Counted from the stretch's first letter, positions 35,592-44,822 are shown. The stretch is 64,000 nt of DNA from Lysinibacillus fusiformis (GCF_007362955.1 NZ_CP041696.1:2294001-2358000); one strand, 5' to 3'. A program made the numbers and translations. The notes: a model not told the origin generated them from the letters alone.

Positions 35592-36189
35592 TCACCCTAT
35601 AGTTTTAGAGGGAACAAAGAATTTATTTAAAGAAGATGACGATATCGTAGTTGATACGGAAAGCGATGCTACATGTGTACTGAAGAGAATTAAAGAAAGA
35701 CCTTATCATATTTATTTAATTGATATAAATATGCCACTAGAAAACGGTATTACCTTAGCTCGCAATATCAAGGCAATACAATCCAATGCTGCGATTATTC
35801 TTTACACAGGTGACGATATTACCGATTATTATTCACTTATTTTAGAGCGGAAAATAGAAGGGATATTAGCTAAAACAGCATCTAAGGAACAAATTTTGCG
35901 AACAGTGCGTGCAATCGGCAGCGGTGAAATCGTTCTTCCTATTAATTTCTTGGATTTTCTAGACAATCGATTTAAATTACAGGATGCAAAGCTTGATATT
36001 CATTTAAATGAAAAAGAAAAGAAAATATTAAGACTTATTGCAGAGGGGCATACGAATAGAGCTATTGCTATTGAATTAAATATTCCGCAGCGTACAACTG
36101 AGAGATATTTAACACAATTGTTTACTTTATTAAATGTAGATTCTCGAACGGAAGCTGTGGATCTTGCGGAAAGAATGAATTTACTGTAA
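35566..36189 (+). CDS. comA: ComA, LuxR-type response regulator
   Basis: 207-residue response regulator. The receiver domain starts MLIVDDHPIVLEGTKN, with phosphoacceptor Asp in YLIDINMP (D53 from this start) and Lys in LAKTASKEQ. A C-terminal LuxR HTH follows: LNEKEKKILRLIAEGHTNRAIAIELNIPQRTTERYLTQLF. It closely resembles B. subtilis ComA. TTG 35566 is preferred because AAGGAAG ends 9 bases before it; GTG 35557 and ATG 35575 are alternatives. It overlaps comP by 26 bases. A hairpin in the right inverted repeat follows as terminator. Confidence 0.92.
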   Translation: MITMLIVDDHPIVLEGTKNLFKEDDDIVVDTESDATCVLKRIKERPYHIYLIDINMPLENGITLARNIKAIQSNAAIILYTGDDITDYYSLILERKIEGILAKTASKEQILRTVRAIGSGEIVLPINFLDFLDNRFKLQDAKLDIHLNEKEKKILRLIAEGHTNRAIAIELNIPQRTTERYLTQLFTLLNVDSRTEAVDLAERMNLL

Positions 36190-36326
36190 AACTATAATAT
36201 GCTATGATATTCAAAAATGTAATATATTTCAAACTAGAATAAATGCCAATTTACCACCAAATTAATTACTATATTTTCCTTTGGTTAAATGAAACATATT
36301 TACGTTATAAAATACCTATATATTTT

Positions 36327-36358
36327 TAAAAACACCGCCAATTTTTGGCGGTGTTTTT
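36327..36358 (+). terminator. Terminator after comA
   Basis: AAAAACACCGCCA pairs with TGGCGGTGTTTTT around ATTTT. It sits at the inner edge of the right inverted repeat and shares its CGCCA/TGGCG motif. Confidence 0.85.
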
Positions 36359-36360
36359 CT

Positions 36361-36436
36361 TAAGTCCGCCAATTCACGCCAAAAAACCCTCTATTGTCCG
36401 CCAAAAAAATGGCGTAAACCCGACATTGAAATATCG
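36361..36436 (-). repeat. Right copy of the inverted repeat flanking comQXPA
   Basis: The reverse complement reads ACCGATATTTCAATG...CGCCATTTTTTTGGCGG...TGGCGTGAATTGGCGG and aligns with 31966-32049, with about four bases in five identical by eye and small gaps. The pair brackets comQXPA almost exactly. No transposase gene lies between or beside them. The rest of the 36190-36635 gap is AT-rich with no ORF. Confidence 0.75.
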
Positions 36437-36635
36437 GTGTAAGTGCTGTTACGCTTAAGATAATCGTGGTTAAGTAAATTTGCTGTAGTGAGTAATAATA
36501 CAAAATATGATTTCGTTTAAAGTAAGCTGCCTGGCTATCTATGAATAAAGTAGACTATGTTAGATTTCCTAAAAAATGTTACTAGCTAGACAACATACTT
36601 CACGATAAAACTTTATATAAAGGTAGGCGTATATT

Positions 36636-37535
36636 TTGAAAGTAGAACTTGAAAATTTATTTTCTATAGATGAATCTAGTCAAGATCAAGTCATTAAAGT
36701 TTATAATCGCTATGGTATTTTTATAGATGCGCCTGAAATAAGAAAACGAAACTTAAAAGCATCCTTCAATCCAATTTTTACATTAAATGAAGATGTAACA
36801 TATGAACACGTGGCAGACTTATATAAATCTTTAGAACATGAATTAGGCATTGTTTCAATTGGTGAACGATTTTATTTCGACTTTTCAGATAGCGAATATG
36901 AACAAGCATCATTATTTACGTTAAATTCTACAGGAAACTCCCCAGAAATGTTTTTAGATGATAGAGGAACCTTATTTTCTATAAGCACATATTGTCATCA
37001 TTGTGGTCTAATGGAGAAAGAACAACTTTCTCCATTAGTAATTGACACATCAAAAATAGAGGATCGCCATCTCGTACATGTTAGCGGTTTTTGGGTAGCT
37101 TCAGAGAGATTAGTAACATTAATGAAACAAGAGAGCATAGAAGGCTATGATCTTCTAGAAGTAATCCATCAGGGTCCAGAAAGAGGAAGGCAACCTGCTT
37201 ATCAAATAATACCAAAACAGATACTTCCGACATGTAGCTCTGAAAGAGTTAAATTGTATTTTGCGACAGAGCAACCGCCATGTCGATGTGGGCTAAGTGG
37301 AGTTATCAATGGTCCTGATATTTATAATCGAAATGCTATAACGAACTTAAAGGGAGATGTTTTCTTTTCAGCTGAATGGAGTCATGATGGAAGATATCTT
37401 TACAGAAAAACATTATTCAGTAGAAAGTTTAGAGAATTAATTATAAAAAATAATATTTCTCGAGAAGTTAAGGGAGAAAAGGATCGTAATTTCGGGCCAA
37501 AAGATTGGTTATTTGATCCTGTTTTATTTAAGTAA
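36636..37535 (+). CDS. Unrecognised 299-residue protein with CxxC and CxC motifs
   Basis: I do not recognise a family. The protein is soluble, with no signal peptide or transmembrane helix. A helical N-terminal half is followed by a Cys pair C120-H-H-C123, a segment SGFWVASERLVTLMKQESIEGYDLLEVI, then C200 and C216-R-C218. Together these could bind zinc. The C-terminus ends KDWLFDPVLFK. The SERL...GY.LLEV segment loosely recalls Imm11/DUF1629-type immunity proteins, which is not enough to name it. TTG start with AAAGGTAGG 8 bases upstream. It is the first gene after the quorum-sensing locus, in the same direction. Confidence 0.7.
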   Translation: MKVELENLFSIDESSQDQVIKVYNRYGIFIDAPEIRKRNLKASFNPIFTLNEDVTYEHVADLYKSLEHELGIVSIGERFYFDFSDSEYEQASLFTLNSTGNSPEMFLDDRGTLFSISTYCHHCGLMEKEQLSPLVIDTSKIEDRHLVHVSGFWVASERLVTLMKQESIEGYDLLEVIHQGPERGRQPAYQIIPKQILPTCSSERVKLYFATEQPPCRCGLSGVINGPDIYNRNAITNLKGDVFFSAEWSHDGRYLYRKTLFSRKFRELIIKNNISREVKGEKDRNFGPKDWLFDPVLFK

Positions 37536-37580
37536 CTTTCGTTGGGTAATGACATTCTTTAAGATGAGGAAGTGTTTATT

Positions 37581-37745
37581 TTGTTTAGAAAAATACTACC
37601 TATAATTGTAATTTTATTCATTGTGGCATTGGCTCTTTCAAATTATTTCTATAAACCGAATGAAGAAACGATTGTAATTGCACAAGGTAAAGAGTGCAAA
37701 TTTATGTTGAAAGGTTATGAAGAGTTATTGCTTTTGCTCCTCTAA
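37581..37745 (+). CDS. Small membrane protein, 54 residues, possibly truncated
   Basis: TTG start at 37581 behind GATGAGGAAG. A hydrophobic helix spans about residues 5-23 (ILPIIVILFIVALALSNYF), followed by a short tail with one cysteine and an oddly hydrophobic Leu-rich end (GYEELLLLLL). The abrupt poly-Leu end suggests a frameshifted or truncated gene. It follows the unrecognised Cys protein by 45 bases and may be co-transcribed. No family recognised. Confidence 0.5.
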   Translation: MFRKILPIIVILFIVALALSNYFYKPNEETIVIAQGKECKFMLKGYEELLLLLL

Positions 37746-37810
37746 TTGCATGTATATATGATATGATGTGAAAAAACATAGCGTGAATGTGCTTAGAGGG
37801 GAAAGAAAAT

Positions 37811-38419
37811 ATGAAAAATTGGGCATATCCATTGGCGATTTTAACGCTTGTTGCCTTTTTTGTATTACGTGCAACTTATCAGAGTGAGACTATACAAAAC
37901 TTTGATACCAAAATGGCAGATATCTTATTCGGCAATCGTTTAATTGAAGTTTTTCATTATATCGGAGAGCCCCTATTTGTAGTATCTGTAGCGATTGTGT
38001 TAATGGTGTATTTAGCTTGGAAGATGAAAAATTACCGTGGGTTAGTATTTGTTCTATTAACATTTGCAGCAGGGAATATACTAAACCAATTATTGAAAAA
38101 GTGGGTGCAGCGACCACGACCTGAAATTGAAGATCAGTTAACATCCTTTAGTTTTCCATCAGGACATTCCATGTCAGGTATCCTATATCTATTTGCTACG
38201 GCTTATATTTTATCGGAGAATAATAAGAAGGTACGTAAAATACAATTGTGGGTTGGGGCGATTGTGCTAACAATACTCATTGGTATGTCACGTGTAGCAG
38301 GGGCTCGTCATTTTGCATCGGATGTACTAGCAGGATGGAGCGTCGGTTTTACGTGGTTCATCATTTGTGTCATATGGTATGAGCGACGTAAGCGAGCAAT
38401 TCAAAAAGCGAATATGTAG
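37811..38419 (+). CDS. PAP2 family lipid phosphatase
   Basis: 202-residue membrane phosphatase with about six helices. All three PAP2 motifs are present: KWVQRPRPE, FSFPSGHSMSG and SRVAGARHFASDVLAGW. It dephosphorylates a lipid phosphate outside the membrane, for example undecaprenyl pyrophosphate or phosphatidylglycerophosphate; which one is not determined. The ATG at 37811 follows GAGGGGAAAG; the frame is open eight codons further up without a site. Single gene with a terminator. Confidence 0.92.
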   Translation: MKNWAYPLAILTLVAFFVLRATYQSETIQNFDTKMADILFGNRLIEVFHYIGEPLFVVSVAIVLMVYLAWKMKNYRGLVFVLLTFAAGNILNQLLKKWVQRPRPEIEDQLTSFSFPSGHSMSGILYLFATAYILSENNKKVRKIQLWVGAIVLTILIGMSRVAGARHFASDVLAGWSVGFTWFIICVIWYERRKRAIQKANM

Positions 38420-38432
38420 TCAATATTTAGGA

Positions 38433-38474
38433 AGTGGCACTTTTATTCTTTAGAATAGAGTGCTGCTTTTTTTT
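38433..38474 (+). terminator. Terminator after the PAP2 gene
   Basis: GCACTTTTATTCT pairs imperfectly with AGAATAGAGTGC and is followed by a run of eight T. Confidence 0.8.
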
Positions 38475-38592
38475 ATCTGGAAATTCAAGGAATTCATTGT
38501 GGAATAATATTAGCCTAGTAAAAAAGAATTGCACATAGGAAACTTCTAAGTTAAGATGAGTACAATAACATAAAGGGTAAAGGAAGAAGGGA

Positions 38593-39402
38593 ATGGAAGG
38601 AAATGTATTATTGGCATTAGGGTTAACGCTCTTTGCCGGACTTGCAACAGGAGTAGGTAGTTTAATAGCGTTTTTCACATCAAGAACAAATACAAAATTC
38701 TTATCAGTAGCACTTGGCTTTTCAGCAGGCGTTATGATTTACGTATCACTTGTTGAAATTTTTGTGAAGGCCAAAGATGCTTTAACGAATGCATTAGGTA
38801 CAACCAATGGTTATTGGATGACAATTGCAGGCTTTTTTGGTGGCATGCTATTTATTGCGTTGATTGATAAGTTTATTCCAAAAGCTACAAATCCACATGA
38901 AGTAAAATTAGTTGAGGATGTAAATGCTGTAAAGCCTCAGGTCGATCAGGATCATTTAATGAAGATGGGGCTGTTTACGGCACTAGCGATAGGGATTCAT
39001 AATTTCCCAGAGGGTATTGCCACATTTATGTCTGCCATAAATGATCCAAATGTCGGAATTGCTATTGCGATCGCTGTAGCGATTCATAATATTCCAGAGG
39101 GCATTGCGGTATCGGTCCCGATTTTTTTTGCAACAGGAAATCGTAGAAAAGCTTTTAAGTTATCTTTTTTATCAGGGTTGGCAGAGCCTGTAGGTGCTCT
39201 AGTTGCGTTCTTATTATTAATGCCTTTTTTAACCGATGTCATGTTTGGTATTGTATTTGCGGGAGTTGCGGGGATAATGGTATTCATTTCATTAGATGAA
39301 TTACTGCCAGCTGCACAAAGATACGACGAAACACATTTATCGATGTATGGCTTAGTAGCTGGAATGGCTGTAATGGCTGTAAGTTTAGTGTTACTAGCAT
39401 AA
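38593..39402 (+). CDS. zupT: ZIP family zinc transporter ZupT
   Basis: 269-residue metal importer with eight helices. The paired metal-site helices carry [10 protein letters not shown] (near residue 136) and [10 protein letters not shown] (near 168), the ZIP TM4/TM5 signatures. It takes up zinc and possibly other divalent metals. ATG 38593 with AAAGGAAGAAGG upstream. The C-terminal helix ends two residues before the stop, as usual. Confidence 0.93.
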   Translation: MEGNVLLALGLTLFAGLATGVGSLIAFFTSRTNTKFLSVALGFSAGVMIYVSLVEIFVKAKDALTNALGTTNGYWMTIAGFFGGMLFIALIDKFIPKATNPHEVKLVEDVNAVKPQVDQDHLMKMGLFTALAIGIHNFPEGIATFMSAINDPNVGIAIAIAVAIHNIPEGIAVSVPIFFATGNRRKAFKLSFLSGLAEPVGALVAFLLLMPFLTDVMFGIVFAGVAGIMVFISLDELLPAAQRYDETHLSMYGLVAGMAVMAVSLVLLA

Positions 39403-39448
39403 ATGATTACTTCGGAATTTGGTATGTTTCTCGATTAACGATATAGTA

Positions 39449-39488
39449 AAAGGAATCTAGCAAACAAATCAGCTAGATTCCTTTTTTT
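39449..39488. terminator. Bidirectional terminator between zupT and mtnX
   Basis: GGAATCTAGC and GCTAGATTCC pair perfectly, with A and T tracts outside. It serves both convergent genes. Confidence 0.9.
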
Positions 39489-40152
39489 AAGCTTCTACAA
39501 GCTCTTTAACGGCTTCCAAGCAGTCATAGAAGGTCTCAAAGGGCTTGTGGGGGATATGTAAATCCTCACAACGTACAATTAGATGATCTCGGGCAAGGAC
39601 CAAATCTGCTTGTTTAGCTGCTTCAAAATCAGAAATGGAATCACCAATGACGATTTTGAAATGATCACTTTGTGCAACTTTACGCATGACTGTTGGCTTA
39701 CAACAACCACAGCCTTGTGTTTCATATTTGCTACAATCTTCATCGCAACTGTTTGGATAGACAAGCGTGATTTGCTTCTCAGAAAAGTCAGCACTGTTAC
39801 AATAAACGCCTGAAAATGGACCGAAATTTTCCAGCATGGGCTCTATGAAAAAATCTACTCCGCCACTAACAACATAAAATGGAATAGATTGTTCGTGTGC
39901 ATAGCGAACGAATTCACTAAAGCCTTCACGAATGATAGCTGTGTCCAATAAATATTGGATGACATCATCTTTTTGGGTAGTGGATAGTAGCTCAAACATA
40001 GCTGTGACGCCCTCTTTAAAGGTAATCGTCTGTGCCATCATTGCTTTAGCAATTTTTTCTGATTGCTCTGGAACGAAATGTGTCATTAGGGAGACGATAT
40101 TATCAGTTGCCGTAATTGTACCATCAAAATCGCAAAAAATAATTGGTTTCAA
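39487..40152 (-). CDS. mtnX: MtnX, 2-hydroxy-3-keto-5-methylthiopentenyl-1-phosphate phosphatase
   Basis: 221-residue HAD-superfamily phosphatase. Motif I is FCDFDGTIT, motif II is VVSGGVDFF, and motif III/IV is VIGDSISDFEAAKQADLV. The Cys-rich insert NSCDEDCSKYETQGCGCCKP is typical of MtnX. It acts in the methionine salvage pathway. No other mtn gene is nearby, so it is detached from its usual operon. TTG start at 40152 with GGAGG 7 bases before. Confidence 0.9.
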   Translation of the reverse strand: MKPIIFCDFDGTITATDNIVSLMTHFVPEQSEKIAKAMMAQTITFKEGVTAMFELLSTTQKDDVIQYLLDTAIIREGFSEFVRYAHEQSIPFYVVSGGVDFFIEPMLENFGPFSGVYCNSADFSEKQITLVYPNSCDEDCSKYETQGCGCCKPTVMRKVAQSDHFKIVIGDSISDFEAAKQADLVLARDHLIVRCEDLHIPHKPFETFYDCLEAVKELVEA

Positions 40153-40170
40153 GATATTTCCTCCTTCAAG

Positions 40171-40199
40171 AAAAAATGCCTACTAGGGAGTAGGCATTT
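40171..40199 (-). terminator. Terminator of the thrC-thrB operon
   Basis: AATGCCTACT and AGTAGGCATT pair perfectly; on the minus strand six T residues follow. It separates thrB from mtnX. Confidence 0.9.
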
Positions 40200-40202
40200 C
40201 AA

Positions 40203-41096
40203 TCATATTACTTGTACACCATACTCATCCGCTTTGGTTAGGATAATATGGTGTTCTGGAAATTGCACTGTCATTGCTGTAACAAAGTCTTCAGCAATAG
40301 CCGTAGGAATGATGGAGATCAGGGTTGGACCTGCTCCACTTAATGCTGTACCATATGCACCGTTCGTCTTAGCAACTGCACGGATTTCTGCATATTGAGG
40401 TATTAATATTGAGCGGAAAGGCTCATGGAATAAATCTGTTTCCATATATCGACCTGCACGTTCAAAGTCGCGTGCCATTAAGGAAGCAGCAAGCATATTG
40501 GCACTTGCTGATGCACGTACTGCATATGCCCGATCAAATTGCTCTGGTAATATTGAGCGAGATTCACTTGTTTTTAGTTCAACATCGGGCACAAATACGA
40601 CGAAAGAAGCATCGATTTTGTTCACATGGAATGTATCGACGGTGCCACTTTCATCCATAGAAGAGATAGTTAAACCGCCCAAAACAGAGGCAGTTGCATT
40701 ATCTGGATGTCCTTCAATTTGAGAAGATAAATTCAGTTTATCTTGAACAGTTAACCCTAGCTCGCATATTTGGTTGGCTAGCTCAATACCCGCAACGATG
40801 ACTGCAGCACTACTTCCCAAACCACGTGCTAATGGAAGCTCGCTTGTCATCTCAACACGGCAAGGAGGAAGTTCCTTACCGTATTGATCAGCGATTTTTT
40901 TCGTAATAACGTATAGTAAATGTTCTTCAAGCTCAAACTCACTAGGACCATTATCATCGAGGTGTATGATTTCCCAGATATCCTGTAGGAAAACATCTAG
41001 CTTTAAATAAAGAGACAAGCCAAGTCCGATTGAGTCAAAGCCAGGGCCTAGATTGGCTGTGCTCCCAGGAACTGAGATTTGCCACTTTTTACTCAT
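40203..41096 (-). CDS. thrB: Homoserine kinase
   Basis: 297-residue GHMP kinase. The N-terminal [20 protein letters not shown] and the ATP loop [16 protein letters not shown] are diagnostic; the C-terminal [17 protein letters not shown] completes the set. It phosphorylates homoserine in threonine synthesis. Its start overlaps the thrC stop by 4 bases, so the two are translationally coupled. Confidence 0.96.
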   Translation of the reverse strand: MSKKWQISVPGSTANLGPGFDSIGLGLSLYLKLDVFLQDIWEIIHLDDNGPSEFELEEHLLYVITKKIADQYGKELPPCRVEMTSELPLARGLGSSAAVIVAGIELANQICELGLTVQDKLNLSSQIEGHPDNATASVLGGLTISSMDESGTVDTFHVNKIDASFVVFVPDVELKTSESRSILPEQFDRAYAVRASASANMLAASLMARDFERAGRYMETDLFHEPFRSILIPQYAEIRAVAKTNGAYGTALSGAGPTLISIIPTAIAEDFVTAMTVQFPEHHIILTKADEYGVQVI

Positions 41097-42145
41097 AGTA
41101 CGCCCTCGATGTATTTGCGAATTACCTCGTCTTCATTCTTAAGAGATACAACGTCCACTGTTGACACGTTCATTGCAGTATCAGGATCTTTTAAGCCATT
41201 GCCAGTAAATACTGTGACAACTTTAGAACCTTTGGCAATTTTGCCATTTTCGACCGATTTAATGACACCAGCTAATGATGCTGCTGATCCAGGTTCAACA
41301 AAAATCCCTTCAGTACCAGCGATAAGTTTGTAAGCAGCTAAGATTTCTTCGTCTGTTACAGAGTCAATGATACCACCAGACTCATCACGTGCTGCTTCAG
41401 CATATTGCCAACTTGCTGGATTACCAATACGGATGGCTGTTGCTACTGTTTCAGGATTCGCAATAGGCTCGCCTTTTACAATAGCTGCAGCCCCTTCAGC
41501 TTCGAATCCATACATTTTTGGTAGGCCAGAGCCTTTCACATCGTTATACTCTTTAAAGCCTTTCCAGTAAGCAGTAATATTACCTGCATTTCCTACTGGT
41601 ATGCAAAGATAGTCTGGAGCTGATCCTAAAGCGTCTACAATTTCAAAGGAAGCCGTTTTTTGACCTTCGATACGGTAGGGATTTACTGAATTTACAAGCG
41701 CAACTGGTGTTGTTTCGCTCACTTGGCGCACAATATTTAATGCGTCGTCAAAGTTACCATCGATTTCAATAATCTTTGCACCGTACATTGTTGCTTGTGC
41801 TAATTTACCAAGTGCAACTTTCCCTTTTGGGATAACAACAATCGATTGGATGCCAGCGCGAGTTGCATAAGCAGCTGCAGCAGCAGAAGTGTTACCAGTA
41901 GATGCACAAATGACACATTTGCTACCGTCTTCAATAGCTTTTGCAACAGCAAACACCATACCACGGTCTTTAAAAGAGCCGGTTGGATTTGCACCTTCAA
42001 TTTTACCATATAGCTCGATACCAAGCTTTTTAGATAGATTGACTAAATGTATAAGAGGCGTATTGCCTTCGTTTAAAGTTAGAGCGGGTGTATTTTCTGT
42101 TACGGGTAAAAATTGTTTATATTCTTCAATAAGGCCTTTCCACAT
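41093..42145 (-). CDS. thrC: Threonine synthase
   Basis: 350-residue PLP enzyme. The PLP lysine is in [11 protein letters not shown], the phosphate loop resembles [14 protein letters not shown] and VGNAGN, and the C-terminal part carries [13 protein letters not shown]. It converts O-phosphohomoserine to threonine. It is first in a thrC-thrB operon; homoserine dehydrogenase (hom), normally upstream in Bacillus, is absent here. The ATG at 42145 follows AAAGGAGATCG. Confidence 0.96.
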   Translation of the reverse strand: MWKGLIEEYKQFLPVTENTPALTLNEGNTPLIHLVNLSKKLGIELYGKIEGANPTGSFKDRGMVFAVAKAIEDGSKCVICASTGNTSAAAAAYATRAGIQSIVVIPKGKVALGKLAQATMYGAKIIEIDGNFDDALNIVRQVSETTPVALVNSVNPYRIEGQKTASFEIVDALGSAPDYLCIPVGNAGNITAYWKGFKEYNDVKGSGLPKMYGFEAEGAAAIVKGEPIANPETVATAIRIGNPASWQYAEAARDESGGIIDSVTDEEILAAYKLIAGTEGIFVEPGSAASLAGVIKSVENGKIAKGSKVVTVFTGNGLKDPDTAMNVSTVDVVSLKNEDEVIRKYIEGVL

Positions 42146-42289
42146 AACGTTACGATCTCCTTTTGTTCTTATAGAAAGAACATTTGTTTTTGTATAAAAG
42201 ACATTTTAACGCAAATTGCCCTATGTTTTCAATAGCAATTGATAAATTGTCGAAACAATTCGGTCATTTGAATTGTACTTGTCACTTAA

Positions 42290-42338
42290 TTGAAACAACT
42301 GTATAGTAAACTTATGATGTAAAGTCAATTGTAAAGAC
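42290..42338 (+). promoter_or_regulatory. niaP promoter with a short direct repeat
   Basis: TTGAAA (42290-42295), 17 bases and TATGAT (42313-42318) form a good sigma-A promoter. GTAAAGTC and GTAAAGAC repeat with a 12-base period just downstream (42319-42338). They could be a regulator site, for example for the niacin repressor NiaR, but I cannot match them to its motif. Confidence 0.55.
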
Positions 42339-42349
42339 AGGTGGTTAGA

Positions 42350-43570
42350 ATGACAACAAATACTAAAGAGCCACAACAATCTATTTCTCGAAATAAGCTT
42401 TTGGGAGTAGCGGGTGTTGGTTGGCTTTTCGATGCGATGGACGTCGGAATATTATCATTCGTCATTGCAGCCTTAGCAGTAGATTGGAATTTAAATTCTA
42501 GTCAAATGGGTTGGATTGGTAGTATAAACTCTATTGGGATGGCTGTTGGTGCACTCGTTTTCGGTGTTTTTGCCGATAAAGTTGGGCGCAAGCAAATATT
42601 TATGTGGACGCTTGTGTTATTTTCAATTGCCAGTGGCTTATCTGCATTGACAACAACATTAGTTGCTTTTATGGCATTACGCTTTTTAGTAGGTATGGGG
42701 CTTGGTGGAGAATTACCAGTCGCGTCAACACTTGTGTCAGAAAGTGTAGAAGCGAAAGAGCGTGGTAGAGTGGTTGTATTACTCGAAAGTTTCTGGGCTG
42801 CGGGTTGGTTAATCGCTGCACTCATTTCTTATTTTGTCATTCCTACATGGGGCTGGCGTGTAGCACTATTGTTAACCGCAATTCCTGCTGTATATGCAAT
42901 TTATCTTCGTTGGCATTTGCCTGACTCACCGCAGTTTACAGTGAAGGCTGAGTCTAAGAAACGTAGCATTCTTCAAAATATTCGCGAGGTATGGTCAAAA
43001 AAATATGCACGTGCCACATTGATGTTATGGGTGTTATGGTTTACGGTTGTATTTTCATATTATGGAATGTTCTTATGGCTACCTAGCGTAATGGTTGGGA
43101 AAGGCTTTGACATGATTACAAGCTTTAAGTATGTACTCATTATGACAGTAGCTCAACTGCCCGGCTATTTTACAGCCGCATGGTTCATAGAAAAATTCGG
43201 TCGAAAGTTTGTACTTGTTTCCTATTTAATTGGCACAGCTGTAAGTGCTTTCATTTTTGGTAATGCAGAAACAATGGCGGTGCTTTTAACGTCAGGAATG
43301 TTTTTATCATTCTTTAATTTAGGTGCATGGGGTGCACTTTATGCTTACACACCAGAGCAGTACCCAGCAATTATCCGTGGTACAGGTGCAGGTATGGCAG
43401 CGGCAGTCGGACGAATTGGCGGTATTTTTGGTCCACTATTAGTCGGTTCATTGTTAACTGCTGGTTATGATATTGGCTTTATCTTCGCCATATTTTGTGG
43501 AGCGATTATTATTGGTGTCGTTGGAGTGGTCTTGTTAGGTACTGAAACAAAACAAACAGAATTACAATAA
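42350..43570 (+). CDS. niaP: Niacin transporter NiaP, MFS family
   Basis: 406-residue, 12-helix transporter. The sequence is strikingly close to B. subtilis NiaP (YceI): NKLLGVAGVGWLFDAMDVG, VGMGLGGELPVASTLVSE, LLESFWAAGWL, FNLGAWGALYAYTPEQYP and the C-terminal GTETKQTEL. It imports nicotinate/nicotinamide for NAD synthesis. The ATG at 42350 follows ACAGGTGG; a GTG at 42341 lies inside that site. Divergent from thrC; terminator downstream. Confidence 0.92.
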   Translation: MTTNTKEPQQSISRNKLLGVAGVGWLFDAMDVGILSFVIAALAVDWNLNSSQMGWIGSINSIGMAVGALVFGVFADKVGRKQIFMWTLVLFSIASGLSALTTTLVAFMALRFLVGMGLGGELPVASTLVSESVEAKERGRVVVLLESFWAAGWLIAALISYFVIPTWGWRVALLLTAIPAVYAIYLRWHLPDSPQFTVKAESKKRSILQNIREVWSKKYARATLMLWVLWFTVVFSYYGMFLWLPSVMVGKGFDMITSFKYVLIMTVAQLPGYFTAAWFIEKFGRKFVLVSYLIGTAVSAFIFGNAETMAVLLTSGMFLSFFNLGAWGALYAYTPEQYPAIIRGTGAGMAAAVGRIGGIFGPLLVGSLLTAGYDIGFIFAIFCGAIIIGVVGVVLLGTETKQTELQ

Positions 43571-43944
43571 TAAAAGATAGAAAGTGTCTTGAATTCACTA
43601 AGAGTTCAAGACATTTTTTATTCATGAGCTGCTTACAGAATACATGAAAATAAGTTTTTTTTAATTAATATACATATCTTTCGGAAATCTGTTCAGATTA
43701 AAAATCATTTTAAGCTTTCAACCTGTGAACTAAGCTGATAAAGATACTATGGATAATGAAAATATAACGAATTTATGTCATTTTATTACGAACTACTATA
43801 TTAGTGATTTAAAGCATTAAAGATTTTTCTGAAAAGTCATTGTATTCAAATTGCAATCGTGATACTGTATTTTTAATCGAATTTAGAGTCAGTAGCAAAC
43901 AATCTCCATTCGTGATAATTTCTTTGAAAGAAAGGTTGTTAGGA
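43571..43944 (+). terminator. niaP terminator and AT-rich leader of the RpiR gene
   Basis: TGTCTTGAA and TTCAAGACA (43585-43613) pair around an 11-base loop and are followed by TTTTTTA, ending niaP. The remaining bases up to 43944 are AT-rich leader DNA without a recognisable ORF or motif. Confidence 0.8.
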
Positions 43945-44811
43945 ATGAGTATAAATGAAAATATAAAAAGAAAATTTGTAAGACTGTCGAAGGGACAACG
44001 TAAAGTTGCACAGTTTGTAATTGACAATCCGACAGTTGTTATTGCCAATGGTGCGGCAGAAGTTGGTAGACAGGCTAATGTTAGTGAATCGACGGTCATT
44101 CGTTTTTGTTATGCAATGGATTTGTCAGGTTATGTTGAGCTTCAAGAGGAAATCAGAAGTTACTTAATGTCTCAAAATGATGGAGCTCATCTTAACGCTC
44201 CATATACATCTAATAAGCAGAAAAACGCAAGCTTTAGTAAAGTCATGCAGCGTGATATACAAAATATTCAAGATACCATTCATCTTATTAACGATAACAT
44301 GCTTCAGAAAAGTTCAAAATGGATGCATGAAGCAGATTCTATTTACATACTTGGTGCTCGTCAATCTGCCTCCATTGCAAATTGGTTATCTTATACGTTG
44401 AAAACCTTACGACCAAATGTTAAGCAACTTCGTACAGATTCAGAAGATATTGTGCAACAAATTAACAGTATGGGTGAACGCACGACGTTAATCGTCTTTT
44501 CATGTGATAAGCATATGAAAGATGTAAAAACAATTGTAGAAATTGCTAAAATGAAAAAGGTGAAAATTATTGCGATTACTGGTTCAGCATTGTCACCAAT
44601 AAGAGATTATGCAAGTGCATTATTTGCACTCGGCATGAAGAACCAAACTTCACTCGATATGGTGCCAGTTCTTTTTTCATTTATGCATGCATTGATAGAG
44701 GAAATGGTCAGTCACGATAAAGCGCTATACAAGCAATATCAACAATCATATGAGCAGGTGGAGAATAATTTATTATTCTTAGATACTGCAAGAGAAAAGC
44801 AAGTGTTTTGA
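43945..44811 (+). CDS. MurR/RpiR family transcriptional regulator
   Basis: 288-residue regulator. An N-terminal RpiR HTH (about 5-80; LSKGQRKVAQFVIDNP, SESTVIRFCYAMDLSGY) is followed by a SIS phosphosugar-binding domain (about 115-260; SIYILGARQSASIANWLSYTL, ITGSALSPIRDYA). Such regulators respond to sugar phosphates. No sugar gene is adjacent, so its target is open. The ATG at 43945 gives the conserved start; the frame extends 35 codons upstream without family similarity. Confidence 0.88.
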   Translation: MSINENIKRKFVRLSKGQRKVAQFVIDNPTVVIANGAAEVGRQANVSESTVIRFCYAMDLSGYVELQEEIRSYLMSQNDGAHLNAPYTSNKQKNASFSKVMQRDIQNIQDTIHLINDNMLQKSSKWMHEADSIYILGARQSASIANWLSYTLKTLRPNVKQLRTDSEDIVQQINSMGERTTLIVFSCDKHMKDVKTIVEIAKMKKVKIIAITGSALSPIRDYASALFALGMKNQTSLDMVPVLFSFMHALIEEMVSHDKALYKQYQQSYEQVENNLLFLDTAREKQVF

Positions 44812-44822
44812 TAACATATTTC

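Noticed and set aside
31966..36436. comQXPA segment as a complete composite transposon
   Set aside because: No transposase or IS ends are present and no target-site duplication was found; only the flanking inverted similarity is supported.
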